A stretch of 44,245 nucleotides of DNA from Ruminococcus sp. GTDB lineage: Bacteria > Bacillota > Clostridia > Oscillospirales > Acutalibacteraceae. Shown here in pieces: positions 16,151 to 24,723 of this stretch. The number at the start of each line of letters is the position of its first letter. Within the stretch, counting starts at the first letter, position 1. Below the pieces are notes generated by a model, which saw only the letters and a list, made by a program, of their open reading frames with translations, was not told the DNA's origin and did no database searches. A program made the translations under genes and the position numbers. Location: positions 1 to 44,245 of the forward strand of contig JAFLSJ010000006.1 in assembly GCA_022511005.1 (NCBI GenBank), given 5' to 3'.

Positions 16151-16572
16151 TGAAAAGGATTTTATTTGTATGTACAGGTAATACTTGCAGAAGTCCCATG
16201 GCTGAGGGGATTTTTAACTTACTTGCAAAAGAAAATAATATTAATTATATTGCAGAAAGTGCAGGACTTGTTACAAGAACAGGGCTTAGCTATTCGGAAA
16301 ATTCCGTTAAAGCCTGCAAGGAAATCGGCGTTGATATAGAAAACGGTCAATCTGTTTTTGTAAAAGATGTAGATTTAAAAGAGTATGATTTGTTTGTGCC
16401 TATGTCTGTAAGTCATGCACAGTCACTTGTTTCTCTGAGTGTTCCAAAAGATAAGGTTTGTTTATTAAAAAGTAACGGAATTTCCGATCCCTACGGAGGA
16501 GATTTAGAAGTATACAGAAAATGCTGTCTTGAAATTAAAGACGCTGTTATAAATTTGATTGAAAAGCTATGA
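16150..16572 (+). CDS. Low-molecular-weight protein-tyrosine phosphatase family protein
   Basis: A 140-aa protein with the P-loop FVCTGNTCRSPMAEG (Cys about 8, Arg about 14) and the general-acid loop SDPYGGD (Asp about 114), so both catalytic elements of LMW phosphatases are present. Related proteins near tsaD/ywlC in Firmicutes (YwlE) are protein-arginine phosphatases that oppose McsB; since mcsB is present at 38428, an arginine-phosphatase role is possible. The residue deciding pArg specificity (Thr after the P-loop Cys, CTGNTCRS) is present here, which favours that reading. The gene overlaps polA by one base and rimI by four. Confidence 0.85.
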   Translation: MKRILFVCTGNTCRSPMAEGIFNLLAKENNINYIAESAGLVTRTGLSYSENSVKACKEIGVDIENGQSVFVKDVDLKEYDLFVPMSVSHAQSLVSLSVPKDKVCLLKSNGISDPYGGDLEVYRKCCLEIKDAVINLIEKL

Positions 16573-17003
16573 TTATTAAAAAAGCAGATATTAATTATTC
16601 AAAAGATATTTTTAAGATTGAAGAAAAGGTTTTTACTCACCCTTGGTCAGTTGAAAGTGTTGAAAACTTGCTTAAAGATGAAAATTCTGCGGTTTTTGTA
16701 GCTGTAAACGACAATGAAGTTTGCGGCTATTGTGGGGTTAATACTGTACTTGACGAGGGTTACATAACTAATATTGCTGTTCTCCCAAATTACCGCAGAC
16801 AAGGTATAGGAAACGAGCTTTTAAATGCTCTTTGTAATTTTGCAAAGGAGAAAAACCTTGCTTTTTTAACATTAGAAGTAAGAAAATCAAACACACCTGC
16901 AATCTCTTTATATAAAAAATACGGCTTTCAGCAGGTAGGAGAGAGAAAAAACTACTATTCCTCGCCTGTAGAAAATGCACTTTTGCTTACTAAGTATTTT
17001 TAA
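16569..17003 (+). CDS. rimI: Ribosomal protein S18-alanine N-acetyltransferase family protein
   Basis: A 144-aa GNAT acetyltransferase. The N-terminus IFKIEEKVFTHPWSVES (about 14-30), the acetyl-CoA loop VLPNYRRQGIGNELLNAL (about 72-89) and the C-terminal YKKYGFQQVGERKNYY (about 114-129) with final ENALLLTKYF match RimI. The ATG overlaps the preceding phosphatase stop by 4 nt. In Firmicutes rimI usually neighbours tsaB and tsaD; here tsaD is nearby (17860) but separated by a nitroreductase gene, and tsaB and tsaE are not in the window. Substrate assignment to S18 is by family only. Confidence 0.88.
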   Translation: MIIKKADINYSKDIFKIEEKVFTHPWSVESVENLLKDENSAVFVAVNDNEVCGYCGVNTVLDEGYITNIAVLPNYRRQGIGNELLNALCNFAKEKNLAFLTLEVRKSNTPAISLYKKYGFQQVGERKNYYSSPVENALLLTKYF

Positions 17004-17058
17004 ATTATCTATTCTAATTTGTTAAAAACAGGGTTATAAATTAAGGGGAAATATATAG

Positions 17059-17649
17059 ATGTTACCATCAATAATTAACAGACGGTCAATAAGAAAATAT
17101 AAAAATACACCTGTTACAAAACAGGCGATAGAAGAAATTATACAAGCAGGAATTTTAGCACCGTCATCAAAAAATCGTCAGCCTTGGAGATTTATTGTAG
17201 CTCAAGGTAAAGAAAAAGAAATTGTGCTTAAAGCTATGAAAAAAGGTTTGGAAAGAGAAAAAGAAAATCCTCTTTTGAAAAACAGCAAACAATATTTCAG
17301 TGGTGCTGAATATACATTAAAAATTATGGGACAGGCTCCTGTAATTATTTTTATTATTAATCCTTTAGGTGTTGACATTAATAATTCTTTAAATGCTGAA
17401 GAACGTGTTTATGAAATATGCAATAACCAGTCAATAGGAGCTTGCATTGAAAATATGATACTGACAGCCACAGAATTGGGTTTAGGTAGTTTATGGATTT
17501 GCGATACATATTTTGCTTATGAAGAGTTAAAAACTTGTTTAAACTCAAATGGGGAGCTTGTTGCTGCTGTAACAATAGGATATGCTGACGAAAGCCCCTC
17601 TGCAAGATCGAGAAAAAGTATTGATGATGTTGTTGAGTGGAGAGAATAA
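17059..17649 (+). CDS. Nitroreductase family flavoprotein
   Basis: A 196-aa FMN-dependent oxidoreductase of the nitroreductase fold. The N-terminus IINRRSIRKYKNTPVTKQAIEEI with PSSKNRQPWRFIVAQG (about 35-50) is the FMN-binding signature, and the C-terminal LGLGSLWICDTYFAY (about 137-151) is the second conserved segment. Its physiological substrate cannot be read from sequence. An AAGGGGAAA ribosome-binding site precedes the ATG. It lies alone between rimI and tsaD with a short repeat after it, and may be an insertion that split a rimI-tsaD pair. Confidence 0.85.
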   Translation: MLPSIINRRSIRKYKNTPVTKQAIEEIIQAGILAPSSKNRQPWRFIVAQGKEKEIVLKAMKKGLEREKENPLLKNSKQYFSGAEYTLKIMGQAPVIIFIINPLGVDINNSLNAEERVYEICNNQSIGACIENMILTATELGLGSLWICDTYFAYEELKTCLNSNGELVAAVTIGYADESPSARSRKSIDDVVEWRE

Positions 17650-17735
17650 GAAATTAAATTTTTAGCTAAAAATTTATTTTATAAAAAGTTCTAACGATTA
17701 TTTTGGTTGCGGTATGATGAAGATTTTATAATAAA

Positions 17736-17806
17736 TGTAGGGATTGACACCCCGTCGACTCGTTATCCGAAACCTTTTTGGGACGATGTAGGCATCGTCC
17801 CCTACA
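17736..17806. repeat. Short palindromic repeat with TGTAGG/CCTACA ends
   Basis: A 71-bp unit starting TGTAGGGATTGACA and ending with the hairpin GGGACGATG-TAGG-CATCGTCCC followed by CTACA. Terminal TGTAGG and CCTACA are inverted. It shares ends, the TCCGAAA core and the 3' flank CAGAAATG with the unit at 28260-28340. It is a dispersed, non-coding repeat in the rest of the 17650-17859 gap, which otherwise shows nothing clear. Confidence 0.7.
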
Positions 17807-17859
17807 AATGTACAGAAATGTTTATATTAATCTACTCATAATTTGAAAGGAAAGTTAAG

Positions 17860-18870
17860 ATGAAAATTCTTGCAATAGAAAGCTCTTGTGATGAAACAGC
17901 GGCGGCAGTTGTTGAGGACGGAAGAAAAGTATTATCCTCTGTTATTGCAACGCAGGTTGCTGAGCATAGAAAATACGGCGGAGTCGTTCCTGAAATTGCT
18001 TCAAGACGGCATGCAGAAAATATTGTGCCTGTTGTAAAACAGGCTTTAATTGACGCTGATATTACATTAGAACAGGCAGATGCAATTGCTGTAACCCACG
18101 CTCCGGGGTTAATAGGCGCTTTACTTGTAGGTGTAAATTTTGCAAAAGGGTTATCTCTTGCAACGGGAAAACCTCTTATTCCTACTCATCATTTGCGTTC
18201 ACACATAGCTTCAAATTATATTTCAAATAAAGAGTTAAAACCGCCTTTTTTATGCCTTGTAGTTTCGGGTGGTCACAGCCATATTGTTATGGTTGAGGAC
18301 TATACAAAAATGAGGATTATTGGCAAAACAAGAGATGACGCCGCAGGAGAGGCCTTTGACAAAGCCGCAAGAACAATGGGGATGCCTTATCCCGGAGGAA
18401 TTGAGCTTGACAAAATTGCAGAAGAGGGAGACCCCAACGCATTTAAACTGCCCCATCCTGTTGTAAACGGCTCGCCATATGACTTTAGCTTTTCAGGTTT
18501 AAAAACTGCCGTTATCAACCTGATACATAACGCTTCGCAAAAAGGTGAAACATTACCTGTAGCTGACCTTTCAGCCTCTTTCAGAAAAGCGGTCGTAGAT
18601 TGTCTTACAGATAATTTTTTGAAAGCCGCAAAGGACTTTAATGCAAAAACTCTTGTTATTGCAGGAGGCGTTTCGGCAAATTCTCTTTTGAGAAAAAATC
18701 TTGAAATGCTTTGCAAACAGAGTAATTTACAGCTCTTTATGCCCGATAAATCTCTTTGTGGAGATAACGCCGCAATGGTGGGCTCACAGGGATATTATGA
18801 ATTTTTATCGGGAAATATTGCAAAAGCCGATTTAAACGCAGTTGCAACCTTACCTATTGATTACAGATGA
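17860..18870 (+). CDS. tsaD: tRNA N6-threonylcarbamoyladenosine transferase subunit TsaD
   Basis: TsaD transfers the threonylcarbamoyl group to A37 of ANN-decoding tRNAs. The 336-aa sequence starts MKILAIESSCDETAAAVVED, has the family segment HRKYGGVVPEIASRRHAENI (about 37-56), the metal site PTHHLRSHIASN (His about 109 and 113), the nucleotide loop VSGGHSHI and the C-terminal GGVSANSLLR (about 270-279). Length is normal. AAAGGAAAG lies before the ATG. It is functionally grouped with rimI upstream. Confidence 0.96.
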   Translation: MKILAIESSCDETAAAVVEDGRKVLSSVIATQVAEHRKYGGVVPEIASRRHAENIVPVVKQALIDADITLEQADAIAVTHAPGLIGALLVGVNFAKGLSLATGKPLIPTHHLRSHIASNYISNKELKPPFLCLVVSGGHSHIVMVEDYTKMRIIGKTRDDAAGEAFDKAARTMGMPYPGGIELDKIAEEGDPNAFKLPHPVVNGSPYDFSFSGLKTAVINLIHNASQKGETLPVADLSASFRKAVVDCLTDNFLKAAKDFNAKTLVIAGGVSANSLLRKNLEMLCKQSNLQLFMPDKSLCGDNAAMVGSQGYYEFLSGNIAKADLNAVATLPIDYR

Positions 18871-18941
18871 AAATGTAGTTTTTTTAAACAACTATGATAA
18901 AAAAATTTATTTTAACATAAAATAAATTCGCAAATTATACA

Positions 18942-18970
18942 TTGCTCATTTTTGAGCATTATGATATAAT
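18942..18970 (+). promoter_or_regulatory. pckA promoter with embedded inverted repeat
   Basis: TTGCTC (18942-18947) and TATAAT (18965-18970) are spaced by 17 bp. The inverted repeat TGCTCA (18943-18948) / TGAGCA (18953-18958) covers the -35 and half the spacer, where a repressor or activator could act. The cognate regulator is unknown. Confidence 0.65.
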
Positions 18971-19046
18971 ATAAAATGTAAAAATTTACAAGCCTTAAAA
19001 GATAACAAAATGCACCAAAACCAAAACAGGCTGAAAGGAGATTATT

Positions 19047-20813
19047 ATGACAAACAATAAATCTGTACTTGCTTGGCTTGACGAAATGAAAGAATTACTT
19101 TGCCCTGATGAAGTAATCTGGATTGACGGCAGCAAAGAGCAAATCGAAAAATTGAGAGCAGAGGCTTGCTCAACCGGTGAGCTTATTAAATTAAATCAGG
19201 ATTTACTTCCTGAGTGTTATCTTCACAGAACAGCTGTAAACGACGTTGCTCGTGTTGAAGACAGAACATTCATTTGCTCAAGAAAAGAAGAGGACGCTGG
19301 TCCTACAAATAACTGGAAAGACCCTCAGGAAGCTTACAAAATGCTTTTTGATATTGCAAGAGGAAGCTACAAGGGTAAAACAATGTATGTTATTCCTTAC
19401 TCAATGGGTCCTGTAGGTTCACCATTAGCTGAAATCGGATTTGAGGTTACAGATTCTATCTACGTTGTTCTCAATATGTCTATCATGACAAGAGTAGGTC
19501 AGAAGGTTGTTGAAACTCTCGGCGACAGCGAGGACTGGATTAAAGGTCTTCACTCTCGTTGTGATATCGACCCTGAAAAGCGTTATATCTGCCACTTCCC
19601 TGAAGATAACTACATTATCAGCGTAAACTCAGGTTACGGCGGAAACGTACTTCTCGGTAAAAAATGCTTCGCTCTCAGAATCGCTTCTTATCTTGGTAAG
19701 AACAACCAGTGGATGGCTGAGCATATGCTTATCCTTGGTATTGAAAATCCACAGGGCGAAATTAAATATGTTGCTGCTGCATTCCCATCAGCTTGCGGTA
19801 AAACTAACCTTGCTATGCTTATTCCTCCTGAGGGATACAGAAATAAGGGATACAAAGTTTGGACTGTAGGCGATGATATCGCTTGGATGAGAAAAGGTCC
19901 TGACGGAAGACTTTACGCTATTAACCCTGAAAACGGTTTCTTCGGCGTTGCTCCCGGTACTAACGAAAAATCAAACCCAAATGCTCTTGCTTCTACTAAG
20001 AAGGGCACAATCTTTACAAATGTTGTTCTTAACAAAGATAACGATACAGTTTGGTGGGAAGGTCTTGACAAGAATCCTCCTGCTAATGCAATTAACTGGA
20101 AAGGTGAGCCTTGGAACGGTCAGGAATCAAGCGAAAAGGGTGCTCATCCAAACTCAAGATTTACTGCTCCTGCTGAAAACTGCCCATGCATCAGCCCTGA
20201 GTTCAACTCAACTACAGGCGTTCCGATTTCAGCTATTATCTTCGGCGGTCGTCGTGCTCAGACAACTCCTCTCGTTTACCAGTCAAGAGATTGGAACAAC
20301 GGTGTGTTTGTAGGCTCAATTATGGCTTCTGAAACAACTGCTGCTGCAACAGGTGCAGTAGGTGTTGTTCGCCGTGACCCAATGGCTATGCTTCCGTTCT
20401 GCGGTTATCATATGGCTGATTATTTTGCTCACTGGATTGAAATGGGCGAAATTTTAGGCGATAAGGCTCCTAAGATCTTTAATGTTAACTGGTTCCGTCT
20501 TGACGAAGAAGGTCACTTCTTATGGCCCGGTTTCGGTGATAACTTCCGCGTACTTGAGTGGATTATCAACCGTTGCGAGGGTAAGGCTGATGCTCAGGAA
20601 ACAGCTATCGGTTATGTTCCTAATGCAGAAGATATCAACCTTGAAGGTCTTGATATGGATATTGAAACATTAAAAGACATTCTTTATGTTGATAATGAAA
20701 AATGGCTTAAAGAGGCTGAGGGTATTGAAGAATTCTATAAGAAGTTCGGCGACAAGCTTCCTGAGGAACTCAAAAATCAGCTTGCAGGTCTTAAAGAAAG
20801 ACTTTCTAAATAA
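19047..20813 (+). CDS. pckA: Phosphoenolpyruvate carboxykinase (GTP)
   Basis: Interconverts oxaloacetate and PEP using GTP/GDP; in fermenting anaerobes it often runs toward oxaloacetate for succinate or propionate formation. The 588-aa length fits the GTP type, not the ~530-aa ATP type. Key motifs are YVIPYSMGPVGSPLAEIG (about 112-129), the P-loop with the characteristic Cys, FPSACGKTNLAML (about 248-260), WTVGDDIAWM (about 272-281) and ENGFFGVAPGTN (about 293-304). Codons are noticeably more GC-rich and C-ending than in neighbouring genes, as expected for high expression. It has its own promoter and terminator; the ribosome-binding site is GAAAGGAG. Confidence 0.95.
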   Translation: MTNNKSVLAWLDEMKELLCPDEVIWIDGSKEQIEKLRAEACSTGELIKLNQDLLPECYLHRTAVNDVARVEDRTFICSRKEEDAGPTNNWKDPQEAYKMLFDIARGSYKGKTMYVIPYSMGPVGSPLAEIGFEVTDSIYVVLNMSIMTRVGQKVVETLGDSEDWIKGLHSRCDIDPEKRYICHFPEDNYIISVNSGYGGNVLLGKKCFALRIASYLGKNNQWMAEHMLILGIENPQGEIKYVAAAFPSACGKTNLAMLIPPEGYRNKGYKVWTVGDDIAWMRKGPDGRLYAINPENGFFGVAPGTNEKSNPNALASTKKGTIFTNVVLNKDNDTVWWEGLDKNPPANAINWKGEPWNGQESSEKGAHPNSRFTAPAENCPCISPEFNSTTGVPISAIIFGGRRAQTTPLVYQSRDWNNGVFVGSIMASETTAAATGAVGVVRRDPMAMLPFCGYHMADYFAHWIEMGEILGDKAPKIFNVNWFRLDEEGHFLWPGFGDNFRVLEWIINRCEGKADAQETAIGYVPNAEDINLEGLDMDIETLKDILYVDNEKWLKEAEGIEEFYKKFGDKLPEELKNQLAGLKERLSK

Positions 20814-20832
20814 TTTAACTTTTAGCTTTATT

Positions 20833-20866
20833 AAACTCGGGGCAGTCATTCTGCTCCGAGTTTTTT
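20833..20866 (+). terminator. pckA terminator
   Basis: A 13-bp stem (20833-20845 with 20851-20863, one G-U pair; AAACTCGG.../...CCGAGTTT) with loop TCATT runs into a T stretch. Confidence 0.9.
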
Positions 20867-20901
20867 GCTTCTAATAATTTATTTATTTCTCGGCAATGGT
20901 A

Positions 20902-20930
20902 TTGCATAATCTGTAAAAATTTAGTACACT
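20902..20930 (+). promoter_or_regulatory. Promoter of the lipoprotein gene
   Basis: TTGCAT (20902-20907) and TACACT (20925-20930) are spaced by 17 bp, 28 nt before the TTG start codon. Confidence 0.6.
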
Positions 20931-20958
20931 AAATATAGTAATATTTGGCGGTGATCAA

Positions 20959-22272
20959 TTGAAAAAAAGAGCAGGTGCATTGGCACTAATTTTTGCGATA
21001 ATATTTGTTTTTTGCTCATGCTCTGACGATGTTAATAATAAGAAAAGCAGTACTCAACCTACTACTCAGGAGCCATCTACCGCAAACAAAACAGATAATA
21101 ATGATTTTACAGATAAATATGCCGCAGTAGATTTAACCTTTGGTTACGACGGTCTTGAAAATGAGGCTCAAAGAGCTTGTTATAAAGCTATGGCTGAGAT
21201 TTCAGGTGTTATAACCGATACAACCTCTGATTCAAACTCCTATTTAACAGAGGAAAAGTTTATTTCTATGGAGGTTAAGGATAAGGATATTTTTATTGCT
21301 TTAACTGCCTATAAATATGATAATCCCGGAGATTTTTGGGTAAAAGAATCTTTTACAAGCAGTCATTATAACGGTGGAGCGGGAATAAGACTTTGTTCTT
21401 ATTATTCTGCTGAAGAATTAAGCAGGAAGAGAGCAGAATTTGATAATAAGGTATCAGAAATCTTAGAACCTATTGAAAGCGGTATGTCTGAATATGATAG
21501 AGAACTTTATCTTCATAATTACCTGATTGAAAATTGTGAGTATGATAATAAGGTTGCAGAGCTTATTAATAATAATATCCCAAGCGATTCCGAGGAAGCC
21601 TTTACAGCTTACGGTGCGTTAATTGACGGCAATGCTGTATGTCAGGGATATTCTGACGCAATGAGCTACTTATTATCTTGTGTAGGTATAGAGAATACAG
21701 AAATTTCAGGTACAAGTCAGGGCGGTAACCATATATGGAATGCAGTTAAAATTGACGGCGACTGGTATTATCTTGACGTTACATGGGATGATCAGAAAGA
21801 CCAAGTATATCAGTATGATTATTTTAATATTACAACATCACAGCTTGAATATGATCATACTATTGCTGAAACCTTTGGCAATATGACAGAAGAGGAAATA
21901 ACAGGCGGAGAGAGCAACTTGGGAAGGAACTTTAATATTTTTATTCCCGATTGTACTGTGCAAAGCGAAAATTACTATGTAAAAAACGGAGCGGTTTTGC
22001 AAGGCTTTGATGAAGAAAGTGACAATGTAATGGGTGAAGAGTTATTGAAGGTTGCTTTATCAGAAGATGCTTATTACAATATTTATGTTGATGAAGATTA
22101 TGTGGATTATGAAAACGCCTGCGAACAGTTATTTGACCCATACATTTACCATTTTCAAAATTATGTTGATTATGCAAACAATCGGCTTTCAGAGTATCAG
22201 ATAGATTACTCTGCCGCTATTATTAAAAAGGATAAATTAAATGTAATAACCGTAAAATTAACATATATTTAA
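20959..22272 (+). CDS. Lipoprotein with transglutaminase-like domain
   Basis: A 437-aa probable surface lipoprotein. The signal peptide (MKKRAGALALIFAIIFVFCSC) ends at a lipobox with Cys21 as the likely lipidated residue, followed by a Ser/Thr/Gln/Asn-rich linker to about residue 50. Residues about 170-285 form a transglutaminase-like/papain-fold domain with the triad Cys228 (GNAVCQGYSDA), His258 (GGNHIWNAV) and Asp273 (YLDVTWDD). The C-terminal 150 residues have no recognised domain. In Firmicutes such domains are often peptidases or cell-wall/protein cross-linking enzymes; the substrate is unknown. The start is TTG, with GGCGGTGA upstream. It has its own promoter; pyrK follows after 11 nt, so the two may be co-transcribed by proximity. 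Confidence 0.8.
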   Translation: MKKRAGALALIFAIIFVFCSCSDDVNNKKSSTQPTTQEPSTANKTDNNDFTDKYAAVDLTFGYDGLENEAQRACYKAMAEISGVITDTTSDSNSYLTEEKFISMEVKDKDIFIALTAYKYDNPGDFWVKESFTSSHYNGGAGIRLCSYYSAEELSRKRAEFDNKVSEILEPIESGMSEYDRELYLHNYLIENCEYDNKVAELINNNIPSDSEEAFTAYGALIDGNAVCQGYSDAMSYLLSCVGIENTEISGTSQGGNHIWNAVKIDGDWYYLDVTWDDQKDQVYQYDYFNITTSQLEYDHTIAETFGNMTEEEITGGESNLGRNFNIFIPDCTVQSENYYVKNGAVLQGFDEESDNVMGEELLKVALSEDAYYNIYVDEDYVDYENACEQLFDPYIYHFQNYVDYANNRLSEYQIDYSAAIIKKDKLNVITVKLTYI

Positions 22273-22283
22273 GGAGTTTTAAA

Positions 22284-23039
22284 ATGAAGTATGATTCACA
22301 GCCTTTTGAGCTTATAAAAAATGAGGAAATTGCCCAAGGAATATTTGATTGGACTGTTAAAAATTCTCAGCTTTCTTCCATTGCTAAGGCGGGACAGTTT
22401 GCTCATATTGCAGTTTCGGGAAAAACACTGAGAAGACCTATTTCAATTTGTGATGCTGATAATGATACTCTACGATTTGTGTTTCAGGTAAAGGGTGAGG
22501 GCACACAGATTATGTCACAACAAAAGATAGGTACATATATAGATATTATTGCACCCTTAGGTAACGGCTTTAAGATTGAAAAAGGGAAACATTACTGCTT
22601 AATCGGCGGAGGTATCGGAGTTCCTCCAATGCTTTACACTGCAAAGCAAACAGATAATCCTTTGGTAATAACAGGTTTCAGAAATAAGGACCTTGTTATT
22701 TTACAGGAGGATTTTAAAAATGCAGGTGCAGAGCTTGTACTTACTACCGATGACGGCACAGCAGGTATTCACGGCTTTGTTACAGATGTTTTAAAAGAGA
22801 AAATAAATGAGGTTGATGAAATTTGCGCTTGCGGTCCTATTCCTATGCTCAGAGCAATTTCACAGATTGCAAAGGAATTTAACAAACCCTGTCAGGTTTC
22901 CTTAGAGGAAAGAATGGGCTGTGGAGTGGGCGCATGCCTTGTTTGTGCCTGCAAGGTAAAACAAACAAATGGGGAAGAAGCGTATCTTCACGTTTGTAAA
23001 AACGGTCCTGTATTTAACGCTGAGGAGGTTGTATTTTAA
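22284..23039 (+). CDS. pyrK: Dihydroorotate dehydrogenase electron transfer subunit
   Basis: PyrK is the FAD and [2Fe-2S] subunit that passes electrons from PyrD to NAD+. The 251-aa protein has the FAD-binding segment LRRPISICDAD (about 50-60), the NAD-binding GGGIGVPPML and the C-terminal iron-sulphur motif ERMGCGVGACLVCACKV with a fourth Cys in HVCKNGP. Length is normal. AAGGAG precedes the ATG. Its stop overlaps the pyrD start by one base (TAATG), consistent with a stoichiometric heterotetramer. The other pyr genes are not in the window. Confidence 0.95.
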   Translation: MKYDSQPFELIKNEEIAQGIFDWTVKNSQLSSIAKAGQFAHIAVSGKTLRRPISICDADNDTLRFVFQVKGEGTQIMSQQKIGTYIDIIAPLGNGFKIEKGKHYCLIGGGIGVPPMLYTAKQTDNPLVITGFRNKDLVILQEDFKNAGAELVLTTDDGTAGIHGFVTDVLKEKINEVDEICACGPIPMLRAISQIAKEFNKPCQVSLEERMGCGVGACLVCACKVKQTNGEEAYLHVCKNGPVFNAEEVVF

Positions 23040-23950
23040 TGGCAGATTTAAAAGTAAAGGTAGCAGGAGTTGAATTTTTAAATCCGTTAATTGCTGCCTC
23101 AGGTACATTCGGATTTGGCAGAGAATACAGTGAGTTTTATCCTCTGTCTGTATTAGGTGGAATTTCCTGCAAGGGTATTACTCTGAAAAAGAGAGACGGA
23201 AACCCACCTCCGAGAATTGCAGAAACACCCTCAGGAATCTTAAATGCCGTGGGTTTGCAAAATCCGGGCGTTGATCATTTTATAGAAAAAGATTTAGACT
23301 GGCTTAAAGAGCAAAATACTGTTGTAATTGCAAATATTGCAGGAAACACAGAAGAGGATTACTGCAAAATGGCTGAAAAGCTAAGCGACAGCAGTGTTGA
23401 TATGATTGAAATGAATATTTCCTGCCCCAATGTAAAAAGCGGAGGTGTACAGTTTGGCACAAGCTGTGAATCGGTAGGAGGAATTACAAAAGCGGTAAGA
23501 AAATATTGCAAAAAACCGCTTATTGTTAAGCTAAGTCCCAATGTATCTGATATTGCAGAGATTGCACGTTCTGCAGAGGCAGAGGGGGCAGATGCAATTT
23601 CTATGATAAATACTTTAACGGGAATGAGAATCGATATTGAAACACGCAGACCGATTATCAGAAATAACACAGGAGGCTTAAGCGGACCTGCTGTATTCCC
23701 CGTTGCGGTGAGAATGGTTTGGCAGGCATATAATGCCGTTAAAATTCCCATTATCGGTATGGGCGGTATTTCAACCTGGCAGGATGCTGTTGAAATGCTT
23801 ATTGCAGGAGCAAGTGCATTACAGATTGGTACCGTATTCTTTTCCGACCCTTATGCTCCTGTTAAAATCTGTGAGGGCTTAGAGAAGTTTATGGATAAAA
23901 ATAATATTAAAAATATTTCCGAATTAACAGGTTCGATTAAACCTTGGTAA
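23039..23950 (+). CDS. pyrD: Dihydroorotate dehydrogenase 1B, catalytic subunit
   Basis: Oxidises dihydroorotate to orotate in pyrimidine synthesis; FMN-dependent, cytosolic. The 303-aa product has LIAASGTFGFGREYSEF (about 17-33), GGISCKGITLKKRDGNPPPR (about 41-60), the active-site Cys in MIEMNISCPNVKSGG (about 122-136, Cys rather than Ser, as expected for class 1) and the FMN phosphate site IGMGGISTWQDAVEML (about 239-254). The pyrK partner directly upstream defines it as type 1B (NAD+-linked). Confidence 0.95.
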   Translation: MADLKVKVAGVEFLNPLIAASGTFGFGREYSEFYPLSVLGGISCKGITLKKRDGNPPPRIAETPSGILNAVGLQNPGVDHFIEKDLDWLKEQNTVVIANIAGNTEEDYCKMAEKLSDSSVDMIEMNISCPNVKSGGVQFGTSCESVGGITKAVRKYCKKPLIVKLSPNVSDIAEIARSAEAEGADAISMINTLTGMRIDIETRRPIIRNNTGGLSGPAVFPVAVRMVWQAYNAVKIPIIGMGGISTWQDAVEMLIAGASALQIGTVFFSDPYAPVKICEGLEKFMDKNNIKNISELTGSIKPW

Positions 23951-23967
23951 AATAATTTACAAAAGTT

Positions 23968-23996
23968 TTGACATACTATTTACAAAATTGTTTAAG
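23968..23996 (+). promoter_or_regulatory. Possible promoter before the DUF421 gene
   Basis: A perfect TTGACA (23968-23973) is followed after 17 bp by TTTAAG (23991-23996), a poor -10. It overlaps the upstream extension of the DUF421 reading frame and is one reason to prefer the start at 24010. Confidence 0.3.
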
Positions 23997-24009
23997 GCAG
24001 GTAAATAGT

Positions 24010-24714
24010 ATGGATATAATTAAAGTAATTTTAGCGTCCTTTGGTTCGCTAATCATATTGTTTATTTTATCGAAAATAATAGGTAATAAACAGATTTCAG
24101 AGCTGAGTATGTTTGATTATATTAACGGGATTACCATCGGCTCTATTGCCGCTGAAATGGCTACAACTTTGGATCAGAGTTTCTATCAACCGTTGATTGC
24201 TATGGTAATTTATGCAGCAGTAACTTTTGTACTTTCTATCTTATCCATAAAAAGTCTGAAGGTACGCAGGCTCTTTACAGGAAGGTCAATTTTTCTTTTG
24301 GATAAAGGAAAAATTTTCAGAGAAAACTTTAGGGTTGCCAAATATGATATAAATGAGTTTTTGGCTCAATGCAGAATCGCAGGTTATTTCAGCCTTGATG
24401 AAATAGAAACTGCTGTGCTTGAATCAAACGGAAAAATATCAATTTTACCTAAGGCTCAAAACAGACCCTGTACTCCTGCTGATTTAGCGATATCGGTGCC
24501 TGAAGAAAGACCTGAGGTTAATGTTATTTTAGACGGACAAATTCTTGAGAAGAACTTGCAATACACAGGGAATGATAAAAGCTGGCTTGATAAACAGCTT
24601 GAAAAGCAGAAAAAATCCTTAAAAGATGTTTTCCTCGGAATTTGCAACAATGACAATGAGCTTGAAATTTACGATATAATTAAGGAAAAACCTCTTAACG
24701 ATGTATTTGAATAA
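24010..24714 (+). CDS. DUF421/YetF-like membrane protein
   Basis: A 234-aa protein with three hydrophobic helices in the first ~85 residues (ILASFGSLIILFILSKIIGN; YINGITIGSIAAEMA; IYAAVTFVLSILSI) and a soluble C-terminal part with GRSIFLLDKGKIFREN and the segment CRIAGYFSLDEIETAVLESNGKISILPK, the mark of the DUF421 (YetF/YcaP) family. Function is not established for the family; some members are linked to sporulation and stress in Bacillus. The upstream frame extends to 23968, but AAGGCAGGT places the start at 24010. ruvX follows after 9 nt, so they are one unit. Confidence 0.85.
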   Translation: MDIIKVILASFGSLIILFILSKIIGNKQISELSMFDYINGITIGSIAAEMATTLDQSFYQPLIAMVIYAAVTFVLSILSIKSLKVRRLFTGRSIFLLDKGKIFRENFRVAKYDINEFLAQCRIAGYFSLDEIETAVLESNGKISILPKAQNRPCTPADLAISVPEERPEVNVILDGQILEKNLQYTGNDKSWLDKQLEKQKKSLKDVFLGICNNDNELEIYDIIKEKPLNDVFE

Positions 24715-24723
24715 GGTGAAAAA

